From contig JAEWRE010000083.1 of the NCBI GenBank assembly GCA_023460235.1, positions 1 through 64,000 of the forward strand: 64,000 nucleotides of DNA, given 5' to 3'. Below are positions 58,650 through 64,000 of this stretch, piece after piece. The notes under the pieces were generated by a model that saw nothing but the letters and a program-made list of their open reading frames with translations, had not been told where the DNA came from and ran no database searches. The translations under genes and the position numbers were made by a program. The DNA comes from Bacillota bacterium. Lineage in GTDB: Bacteria > Bacillota > Clostridia > TANB77 > CAG-465. How positions within the stretch are numbered: position 1 is the first letter of the stretch; each line of letters starts with the position of its first letter.

Positions 58650-58737
58650 TAGCATGCCGAACTAGGGAAAAACCTTAGTTTTCATATATCAACCTCTTAT
58701 GATCGCCTCTATAGAAATGTAGGGGCATCTTTTTTTG
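58650..58737 (+). other. Structured intergenic RNA or terminator region
   Basis: Bases 58701-58729 form a stem with a single bulged C (GATCGCCTCTA with TAGGGGCATC) followed by seven T, a rho-independent terminator. Just upstream, 58661-58680 can form a second hairpin, and ATGCC (58654-58658) could pair with GGCAT in the terminator's 3' arm. That alternative fold is possible but unproven. No known riboswitch consensus was recognised. Confidence 0.5.
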
Positions 58738-58827
58738 TCTAAATTTGAATTATATGTCACATATATTGTATATTTAATATTTATATGCTAGAATATACCT
58801 GTAAAAAAATATATGAGGAGGTAAATT

Positions 58828-59310
58828 ATGAAAATAGCAGTTGTATATTATTCACTTGAAGGAAATACAAAGTATGTATCTGAAATAGTAAAAGATAAAT
58901 TGAATGCTGACATTTTTGAGATCAAACCAATAAAAAATAATATTAATAAAAATAGTTTTTCTAAATTTTTATGGGGAGGAAAACAAGTAATGATGAAGGA
59001 GACTCCAGAAATAGAAGAGATTGCTAATTTTAATCCAGAAAATTATGATATCATTTTCATTGGTACTCCAGTATGGGCATTTACTTATTGTCCACCAATA
59101 AGAACATTTTTCAAAAAATATAAGTTTAATAACAAAAAGGTAGTAGTATTTTGCCAACATGATGGAGGTAAAAAAGACACTTTAAAAGATATGAAAGATG
59201 CATTACCAGGAAATGAGTTTATTGGTGAATTTGATGTTATTGGAGCATTAAAAGATACTGAAAAAACGAAAGAAAAAGTTTTAGAGTATTTAAGTAATTT
59301 AAATGTATAA
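58828..59310 (+). CDS. Flavodoxin-family protein
   Basis: This 160-residue protein reads 'VVYYSLEGNTKYVSEIVKDK' (FMN phosphate loop), 'YDIIFIGTPVWAFTYCPPIR' and 'VVVFCQHDGGKKDTLKDMKD'. It fits the flavodoxin/FMN-binding electron carrier group found in anaerobes. AGGAGGTAA precedes ATG 58828. It is the last chromosomal gene before the phage-like block and ends at a strong terminator. Confidence 0.9.
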   Translation: MKIAVVYYSLEGNTKYVSEIVKDKLNADIFEIKPIKNNINKNSFSKFLWGGKQVMMKETPEIEEIANFNPENYDIIFIGTPVWAFTYCPPIRTFFKKYKFNNKKVVVFCQHDGGKKDTLKDMKDALPGNEFIGEFDVIGALKDTEKTKEKVLEYLSNLNV

Positions 59311-59324
59311 TAATAAAATTTCTA

Positions 59325-59366
59325 AAAATTAGTTATGTAAATAAAATTCATAACTAATTTTTTTAT
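59325..59366 (+). terminator. Strong terminator after the flavodoxin gene
   Basis: A 13-bp perfect stem (59325-59337 with 59349-59361) runs into T. It marks the end of the host operon. Confidence 0.85.
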
Positions 59367-59688
59367 ATAATACTTATATTTATTAGAAATAAATTTTATA
59401 TAATATTTTAAGATGAGAGTGAAGAATAATCTTTTGCAAAAAATATATAATGCAATTTAAAAAGAGATAAAGGTGAAAGAATTAAAGAAGCCTATATCTA
59501 TTTTATTATGGTTGCGCAAAATAATAAGTATATCGAAATCTAGGGTTAAAAAGGTACTGAATTTTACATAAATAAATAACCATAAATATTATAAATAATT
59601 ATCAGATAATTTGTATAAACATTATTGAAAAATAGTGCTTATACAAGTTATTTTTTTGCTTTTTAAAAGCAGATGGGAGAGTATTAAA
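59367..59688. other. Gene-poor left flank of the phage-like element
   Basis: No convincing gene is present. 59466-59570 reads like a broken peptide ('GERIKEAYIYFIMVAQNNKY') that shifts frame, possibly a remnant. The main structure is the hairpin at 59611-59646. The integration boundary (attL) should lie in this stretch but no dif-like or direct-repeat sequence could be fixed without the right end. Confidence 0.4.
59611..59646. repeat. 16-bp hairpin with GAAA loop at the element's left end
   Basis: Arms 59611-59626 and 59631-59646 pair except for one A-C mismatch and one G-T pair. The loop is GAAA. There is no T run, so it is not a simple terminator. It is a candidate single-strand replication origin or recombination site. 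Confidence 0.65.
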
Positions 59689-59943
59689 ATGAATAATTCT
59701 ATAATTTATGAAAATGATTTACGTATTTTAAGTAAGCAGATTGCTGAAACAAAACCAAATAAGGAAACTGGTGAAATAAAACAGTATTGTAAGCTATCAT
59801 TATATGATAAGAAGAATAATGTGTTAATTAATGTTAATTGTTATGATTTTGGTAAGTATTCTATTTTAGAAGAAAATCAAGTTGAACATTTCATAATTAA
59901 AGTTACCGCTAGAAATAATAACCTTGATTATTTTATGCTATAA
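59689..59943 (+). CDS. Small protein, candidate phage ssDNA-binding protein
   Basis: This 84-residue protein has its start at ATG 59689, set by GGGAGAG 8 nt upstream; the frame is open from GTG 59635 inside the hairpin. Its size matches filamentous-phage gene V proteins (about 87 aa). 'KQYCKLSLYDKKNNVLINVN' and 'VEHFIIKVTARNNNL' suggest a small beta-barrel of OB type. It directly precedes the replication gene, as expected for a partner that coats the displaced strand. The function is inferred from size, position and strand pattern; no family match is claimed. Confidence 0.5.
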   Translation: MNNSIIYENDLRILSKQIAETKPNKETGEIKQYCKLSLYDKKNNVLINVNCYDFGKYSILEENQVEHFIIKVTARNNNLDYFML

Positions 59944-59950
59944 ATTTCAT

Positions 59951-59993
59951 GACGGGTTTAGTAACACCCGTCCTGACTCTCATCTATGAGAGT
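59951..59993. repeat. Tandem GC-rich hairpins before rep
   Basis: Hairpin 1 pairs GACGGGT (59951-59957) with ACCCGTC (59966-59972). Hairpin 2 pairs ACTCTCAT (59976-59983) with ATGAGAGT (59986-59993). They stand out in very AT-rich DNA, lie between two phage-type genes, and have no T run. A replication origin or packaging signal is plausible. Confidence 0.65.
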
Positions 59994-60020
59994 TAATTAT
60001 AAAAAAGTAGGTATAAAAAC

Positions 60021-61055
60021 ATGATAGATACTATAAAAATTATTACACATATTGATGAAGAAACTTATTTAACAATTAAGAGCAAATCTATTATAAAGAC
60101 AAGCTTTAATATTGATAAACAAGAAATATATTACGAAATAGTTAATGATAGTTTAAAAGGGAGTTTTGATAGTAGTCTAAGTGTTAGGGTAGATGATGGT
60201 GATAAATATAGATTTAAAGGTTATGTTCTAGAAGTTGAGGGAAGTTATCACAAGATTGTAAAAGGCCATAATGCATATGATGGATTTTATAATATTCAAT
60301 CAATTGTTTTAGGTTTAATAAAATTTACTGAAAATGGTTACAATATAAAACTTCCTAAATTAAAACATTGGTTTCTACAACGTATAGATATAACAAAGAA
60401 TTACGATTTACAAAATCAGATATCTGTTACAGGTTATATAAATAATTTTAGATTGTTAAATTATCCTAGAAGAAATTTAAAATTCTATGAGAATGAATGT
60501 GTATATATAACTGGTCAGACTACTACTTTAAAAATATATAATAAACTATTAGAGTTTATAAAAAATGATAGAAAAAAATTGAAAAACTTTAACAACTTTG
60601 ATTGTGTTAATTTTGAAAATAAAATATTTGGTTATATTAGATTTGAATTAGAAATAAAAAAGAAAAAGTTAAGAAGTATCTTTAATGATAAAAAGTTTAT
60701 AAGAGTTGATTCTCTTAAGTATGAAGAATTTGAAAAAATTTGGTGTGAGGAATTTATGAAAATATTAAAATTTGATAACACTAACTTAAAAAAAGTTAGG
60801 GAAAAAAATGAAGTAAGAGAGAGATTATATTCTATGTATAAGAGTACAAAAGCAAGTGTATTATATTCTTTTTATTTGAATATTTTAGTTGATGGTTATA
60901 AGACCATTTTAGCAAATACACCAGAAAGTACATTTTATAGAAAAATTAAGGAACTAAAAAATGCAGGAATTGACTTTTCTCAAACTGCTGTATTAGTTTA
61001 TGAATATAATGAGTTACTTGATTTCAATCCTTTTTTATCAAAGGAAGTGGTTTAA
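60021..61055 (+). CDS. Phage/plasmid replication protein, gene II/X (CRI) family
   Basis: This 344-residue protein opens with 'MIDTIKIITHIDEETY', the usual start of filamentous-phage gene II/X replication proteins. It continues with 'KHWFLQRIDITKNYDL' and 'VYITGQTTTLKIYNKLLEF' (usual 'Y.K..E'), then 'GYIRFELEIKKKKLR', and has the C-terminal 'STFYRKIKELKNAGIDF', matching the Phage_X-like end. It would nick the double-stranded phage DNA and start rolling-circle replication. The ribosome binding site is weak (GTAGGT). The tandem GC-rich hairpins lie 28-70 nt upstream. It ends TAA but the same frame stays open for 51 more codons. Confidence 0.85.
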   Translation: MIDTIKIITHIDEETYLTIKSKSIIKTSFNIDKQEIYYEIVNDSLKGSFDSSLSVRVDDGDKYRFKGYVLEVEGSYHKIVKGHNAYDGFYNIQSIVLGLIKFTENGYNIKLPKLKHWFLQRIDITKNYDLQNQISVTGYINNFRLLNYPRRNLKFYENECVYITGQTTTLKIYNKLLEFIKNDRKKLKNFNNFDCVNFENKIFGYIRFELEIKKKKLRSIFNDKKFIRVDSLKYEEFEKIWCEEFMKILKFDNTNLKKVREKNEVRERLYSMYKSTKASVLYSFYLNILVDGYKTILANTPESTFYRKIKELKNAGIDFSQTAVLVYEYNELLDFNPFLSKEVV

Positions 61056-61211
61056 ATTATTAGTTTTAATTGTTCTAAATGTATTTACATCGACAAATGT
61101 AAAAGTAAAAAATTATCTTATATATTCGATAAAGATTATAAGTGTTTGATATTAAAATATATTCTGAAAAAAGAAAAAAATATATATGGGGAGCTGATTG
61201 TAAATGAATAG
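61056..61211 (+). CDS. Cys-cluster micro-ORF directly after rep (51 aa, non-ATG)
   Basis: The frame of rep remains open after its TAA and encodes 'FNCSKCIYIDKCKSKKLSYI' and 'DKDYKCLILKYI', a Cx2Cx5Cx14C pattern that suggests a small zinc-binding module. AAGGAAG (61041-61047) lies 8-11 nt before two in-frame ATT codons (61056, 61059). Translation could start at ATT or occur by readthrough of TAA. It overlaps the next gene by 8 nt, as phage genes do. No ATG, GTG or early TTG start exists, so the call is tentative. Confidence 0.45.
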   Translation: MISFNCSKCIYIDKCKSKKLSYIFDKDYKCLILKYILKKEKNIYGELIVNE

Positions 61212-61437
61212 ATATAAAAATCTATATTTTCAAGAAAAAGAAAAAAATAAAATATTAAAGAAAAAATTTAATGATTTAAAGTTTAGTTATTTTAACAGTG
61301 TATGTGATAACGTAAGTAATGATGATTACAAAGAAATGTATGAAAACTTATTAAAAGATTATAATACTTTGAATTTAAAATATACAAATGAACATCAAAT
61401 TACTTTAGTTATTAGAGGTAATGGAAATGAGGTATAA
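61204..61437 (+). CDS. Small coiled-coil phage protein (77 aa)
   Basis: This gene is not recognised. It is basic and Lys/Asn-rich, with a predicted coiled coil over residues 5-60 ('LYFQEKEKNKILKKKFNDL', 'YENLLKDYNTLNLKY'). GGGGAGCTG precedes ATG 61204. It overlaps the Cys-cluster ORF and ends 3 nt before the next gene. It is probably cytoplasmic. Confidence 0.6.
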   Translation: MNRYKNLYFQEKEKNKILKKKFNDLKFSYFNSVCDNVSNDDYKEMYENLLKDYNTLNLKYTNEHQITLVIRGNGNEV

Positions 61438-61440
61438 TAT

Positions 61441-61542
61441 ATGAAAAATAGTACAGTAAATTTTATATTAGGTCTTATAGTTGGTTATTTATTAAGTAAT
61501 TTATTAAATTTAAACTTTATATTTGAAAGTTTTATAAAGTAG
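61441..61542 (+). CDS. 33-aa single-helix membrane peptide
   Basis: It reads 'MKNSTVNFILGLIVGYLLSN' followed by a hydrophobic tail ending in Lys. One transmembrane helix makes up most of the protein. GAGGTATAAT precedes the ATG. It is of the size of filamentous-phage minor coat proteins (pVII/pIX, about 33 aa); a virion role is inferred only from size and context. Confidence 0.55.
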   Translation: MKNSTVNFILGLIVGYLLSNLLNLNFIFESFIK

Positions 61543-61552
61543 GTGATGGTAT

Positions 61553-61750
61553 ATGATTGAATTATTAAAAAATACTGATGTTTTTATTGCTTTGTCTTGT
61601 ATGTCTATGTTTTGCTTTGTACTTATCTTTGGACTTATACTTTATTTCATTTTTTCTTTAATCAATTTACGTTATGAAAATAATAACTTAAGCAAACAAC
61701 ATGAAATTGAAAGTGAAAGAAATGATTTAAAAAAATATGGAAAAAGGTGA
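61553..61750 (+). CDS. 65-aa membrane protein with one helix and charged tail
   Basis: This protein has a strongly hydrophobic helix (about 10-37, 'CFVLIFGLILYFIFSLI'). A charged coiled-coil-like tail follows ('NNNLSKQHEIESERNDLKKY'). TAGGTGATGG lies just before ATG 61553. It is an unrecognised phage-region gene, possibly a minor coat or assembly protein. Confidence 0.6.
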   Translation: MIELLKNTDVFIALSCMSMFCFVLIFGLILYFIFSLINLRYENNNLSKQHEIESERNDLKKYGKR

Positions 61751-61754
61751 TTAT

Positions 61755-61997
61755 ATGAAAAAATTTAAATATTATTTTATTGAAATGGTATATTTGACTT
61801 TTGGTGCTAGCTTTATTCGTATTTTATTTGAATATATGGATGTTTTCAATAGATTCGATAAGTTTGCAGTTTCATCTTTATTATTATTATTTTATTTTGG
61901 AGTTTACATTTTTTTTGCTAGACCTATGTCATACTTATTATTTATACTTAATGAAAAAGAGAAAGGTGAGAGGTTATATGAAAAAAATATTACTTAG
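61755..61997 (+). CDS. 80-aa two-helix membrane protein
   Basis: ATG 61755 is preferred with AAAGGTG 7 nt upstream; an ATG at 61737 also lies in frame. Two hydrophobic stretches ('YYFIEMVYLTFGASFIRILF' and 'SLLLLFYFGVYIFFARPMSY') are followed by a charged end. It overlaps the start of the large secreted protein by 20 nt. It is an unrecognised phage-region gene. Confidence 0.6.
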   Translation: MKKFKYYFIEMVYLTFGASFIRILFEYMDVFNRFDKFAVSSLLLLFYFGVYIFFARPMSYLLFILNEKEKGERLYEKNIT

Positions 61998-63414
61998 TTT
62001 GGTTATAGCAGTAGGTTTAATATTTATAAAAGATAATAGTGTACAAGCTGTTAGTGGTACTTTTAGAAGTTCAGACTATTTATATCAAAGTTTAACTACA
62101 ACTAATGGTGATATATCTACATTAACAGTTCCAAATACAACGGAAGCAGGTCAATTTAACTTTGATATATCTTCAATGCCTTATAATCTTAGTAAATATA
62201 AATATGTTCAGATTATATTACATTTAAAATCTGATGGTAGTTTTGATTATTATAGATTTATATTTTCAGAACAAAACACATCGCAATATTATAGATATGT
62301 ATTTAGTAATCCAGGTAGTAGTTATTTTACTTATGGTTCTGCACTTTCGGTTAAAGTAACTAAAGTTAATAATAATTTAAATTTTACTTCGGATACTTGG
62401 GGTGGTTCTTCTGCAAATTGGCTCTATATGACTATGAATGATGGACGTTATTGGTACTGGTCTAATTATGATATATCTATTACACAAAGTTATAGTTCTT
62501 CAACTACTTATGGATATTATAAACCATTAATGCAAACCAATGTAAGATCACCTTTTGATATAAGTCCATTGCTAGGTGTAAGTGGTTCATATAATAGTGA
62601 TTTTACTAAACATGAATTTGTTGGTTTTATAAACAATTATATTGATGGTTACTCTTTATATTATTCTACAAGTGAAAATTTTAGTAATCCTACACAATTA
62701 GTATTAACCACAACAAGTGGTATAGCTCAAAGTAATGTTTTATCAACTACTACTAATGGGAGTTATTATTTTAAATTATATAATGCTAGTGGTGATGTTA
62801 CTCAGTCAATGGTTTATGTTGTTGATAAATTAGGTAATGGTTTTTCAGACCAATTTACTATTGATTATAGCTCTTATAATGGTACTGTTTATATAACCCC
62901 TAAACTTAATTATAATCAAAATACAAATACTATATTTGTTCGAGCTATAGAGGGCTTATCTGATATACAAGAACAACAATATGCTGATTTTGTACAAGTT
63001 CAAAATAATGTACAATTTCAAATTACAAGTTCAGCAGGTAAAAGATTTACACTTCATTTTCAAATTAGAAATCAAAGTGGAGAAGCTGTTCATGATACTA
63101 CTTATACCATTATAATAAATGCTGATGGTACAGTAGGGGGAATAGGTTCAAATGATAGTGATGTAGATGTAGGGGATTTTCCAGAATTTCCTAGCAGTAT
63201 AAACCCAATTGATTATATAGTTTGGCTATATGATGTTATAGTTTGGCTTTTAAATTTATTAATTAGTTTTATATTAGGTATTGTTAGTAAGATTACTTCA
63301 TTAGGGAATTTATTTAAATCTGCATTTGAAGTATTTCCTAGTCCAATTCCACAATTGATATTCGCAGGTATGATAGTTTCTATGATTGCAATTCTTTTTG
63401 GAGGTAAAAAATAA
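61978..63414 (+). CDS. Secreted, C-terminally anchored protein, candidate pIII-type adsorption protein
   Basis: This 478-residue protein starts at ATG 61978 with a clear signal peptide ('MKKILLSLVIAVGLIFI', cleavage probably after VQA); the frame is open from 61801. A long Tyr/Ser/Thr/Asn-rich extracellular part (about 25-400) follows. Near the end an acidic linker ('SNDSDVDVGDFPEFPSSINP') leads to two membrane helices ('YIVWLYDVIVWLLNLLISFI' and 'PQLIFAGMIVSMIAILFG') and a short Lys tail. Signal peptide, variable ectodomain and terminal anchor match the pIII plan of filamentous phages. Receptor binding is inferred. Confidence 0.7.
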   Translation: MKKILLSLVIAVGLIFIKDNSVQAVSGTFRSSDYLYQSLTTTNGDISTLTVPNTTEAGQFNFDISSMPYNLSKYKYVQIILHLKSDGSFDYYRFIFSEQNTSQYYRYVFSNPGSSYFTYGSALSVKVTKVNNNLNFTSDTWGGSSANWLYMTMNDGRYWYWSNYDISITQSYSSSTTYGYYKPLMQTNVRSPFDISPLLGVSGSYNSDFTKHEFVGFINNYIDGYSLYYSTSENFSNPTQLVLTTTSGIAQSNVLSTTTNGSYYFKLYNASGDVTQSMVYVVDKLGNGFSDQFTIDYSSYNGTVYITPKLNYNQNTNTIFVRAIEGLSDIQEQQYADFVQVQNNVQFQITSSAGKRFTLHFQIRNQSGEAVHDTTYTIIINADGTVGGIGSNDSDVDVGDFPEFPSSINPIDYIVWLYDVIVWLLNLLISFILGIVSKITSLGNLFKSAFEVFPSPIPQLIFAGMIVSMIAILFGGKK

Positions 63415-63575
63415 TGTTTTATATTGAAAGTATATTTGTTTGGTTTAAAACTATATTTAACTTTTTTTTCAATATAAGGATTTATGATGTTGAGTTAGGT
63501 AAAATATTTATGTCTTTGATAATATTGTCAGCTCTATATCATTTTTATAAAGTATTAACAGGGAAGAGTGATTAA
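63414..63575 (+). CDS. 53-aa small hydrophobic phage protein
   Basis: Its ATG overlaps the stop of the preceding gene (TAATG), so it is translationally coupled. It reads 'MFYIESIFVWFKTIFNFFFN' at the start and has a hydrophobic 'IFMSLIILSALYHFY' segment. In phages of this type a pVI-like protein often follows pIII; the match is positional only. Confidence 0.55.
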   Translation: MFYIESIFVWFKTIFNFFFNIRIYDVELGKIFMSLIILSALYHFYKVLTGKSD

Positions 63576-63576
63576 T

Positions 63577-63675
63577 ATGGAATATTTAATATTAGAAAAA
63601 ATCTTTGCAATTTTAATATTACAATTTATTTATATAATTTGTAGAGATATAAAATTTAATTTTTTTAGAAAGTAG
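63577..63675 (+). CDS. 32-aa single-helix membrane peptide
   Basis: It reads 'MEYLILEKIFAILILQFIYI' then a basic end ('RDIKFNFFRK'). It starts 1 nt after the previous stop, with GGGAAGAGTG upstream. It is similar in size and build to the peptide at 61441 and is another candidate minor coat protein. Confidence 0.5.
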   Translation: MEYLILEKIFAILILQFIYIICRDIKFNFFRK

Positions 63676-63687
63676 GTGTTGTAATAT

Positions 63688-63837
63688 ATGTTAACAGATG
63701 CTTGGATACAACTTATTGGTTATCCTCCAATTGGATATGAATTTTTACCATATATATTTGGAAGTTTATTTTTGTTTCTTATTTGTAAATTTGTTGTTGA
63801 TACTTTAGTACATATATATACAATGTTTTTAAACTGA
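63688..63837 (+). CDS. 49-aa membrane protein
   Basis: It has one helix ('PYIFGSLFLFLICKFVVDTL') after a polar N-terminus ('MLTDAWIQLIGYPPIGYEF'). TAGGTGTTG precedes ATG 63688. It is an unrecognised phage-region gene. Confidence 0.55.
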   Translation: MLTDAWIQLIGYPPIGYEFLPYIFGSLFLFLICKFVVDTLVHIYTMFLN

Positions 63838-63851
63838 ATTGAGGTGAGTTT

Positions 63852-64000
63852 ATGGAAAGTATAGTGTCAGATATAACGACAATTTTAGCTGCTTTACTCG
63901 GATGGTTTACAACTATCTTAGGCTTTATAGGTGACAATCCACTTATGGCTATAACTGTATTTTTACCTATTTCAATGCTTGTTGTTACTTATGTATTTAG
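63852..64000 (+). CDS. Coat-like small membrane protein, 3' end beyond the window
   Basis: The 49 visible residues start 'MESIVSDITTILAALLGWFT' and continue hydrophobic with small residues ('TILGFIGDNPLMAITVFLPI'). GAGGTGAG precedes ATG 63852. An acidic N-terminus and Ala/Gly/Thr-rich helices are the look of filamentous-phage coat or minor coat proteins. The frame is still open at the window edge. Confidence 0.5.
   Translation, partial: MESIVSDITTILAALLGWFTTILGFIGDNPLMAITVFLPISMLVVTYVF

Larger units (their letters stand above)
59400..64000 (+). mobile_element. Putative inovirus-like (filamentous phage) prophage, left part
   Basis: All genes run the same way in the order of filamentous phages. 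A gV-sized protein comes first, then a gene II/X replication protein, a run of tiny membrane proteins, a signal-peptide plus C-terminal-anchor protein of pIII type, more one-helix peptides and a ~50-residue coat-like protein. Genes overlap or abut. Hairpins lie at the left end and before rep. The block continues beyond 64000, where a pI/Zot ATPase is expected but unseen. Other small single-stranded DNA elements are the alternative. Confidence 0.7.

Noticed and set aside
59432..59460. A dif/Xer-like site in the left flank of the phage block
   Set aside because: Only a loose AT-rich resemblance to the Bacillus dif core is seen. Without the right junction it cannot be supported.
61053..61055. 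Reassignment of TAA or an alternative genetic code
   Set aside because: TAA, TAG and TGA all end genes normally elsewhere in the window, so a local start or readthrough question is the better explanation.

Overview
The window is very AT-rich DNA with strong AGGAGG-type ribosome binding sites, the standard code (TGA is used only as a stop) and a Firmicutes-type gene set (whiA, rny, ymdB, rsmI, rlmH next to a WalJ-like hydrolase, single-domain murA, rpmE, DUF1385-prmC). It fits an uncultured AT-rich, Clostridia-like anaerobe. The 2-hydroxyacyl-CoA dehydratase activase module supports anaerobic life. No tRNA, rRNA or CRISPR array was recognised.

Layout. 1-9.4 kb: the 3' end of a repeat-rich surface protein, an RluA-type pseudouridine synthase, a tiny gene, then a housekeeping run (TrmN6-like methyltransferase, ComEC-like hydrolase, rsmI, a frameshifted rnhB, a coiled-coil protein, class II aldolase, a DUF3788 protein). 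9.5-28.2 kb: an RHS/YD-repeat polymorphic-toxin locus. One full-length secreted protein (about 3,150 residues) with its immunity gene is followed by three start-less partial copies. Each copy carries a different toxin tip and its own immunity gene. The layout looks like a reserve of tips that could be recombined onto the expressed gene. The expressed tip appears frameshifted a few codons before its natural end.

28.3-59.3 kb: mostly conserved translation, RNA-modification, cell-wall and DNA-repair genes (lepA, rlmB, a U32 hydroxylase-like protein, rny, ymdB, cysE, rlmH, murA, rpmE, DUF1385-prmC fusion, whiA, hemW, polA, lytic transglycosylase, yebC, SNase-like protein, flavodoxin). These are interspersed with unrecognised small genes that have their own near-consensus promoters. 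One of them resembles a histidine phosphatase that has lost its catalytic residues.

59.4-64.0 kb (continuing past the right edge): a compact block of a small gV-sized protein, a gene II/X-family rolling-circle replication protein, a Cys-cluster micro-ORF, several tiny one-helix membrane proteins, a large secreted and membrane-anchored protein resembling a filamentous-phage adsorption protein, and a candidate coat protein. It is best explained as the left part of an integrated inovirus-like (filamentous phage) element. The morphogenesis ATPase (pI/Zot) is not in view. The two outstanding systems are this putative Gram-positive inovirus and the multi-cassette RHS toxin locus.
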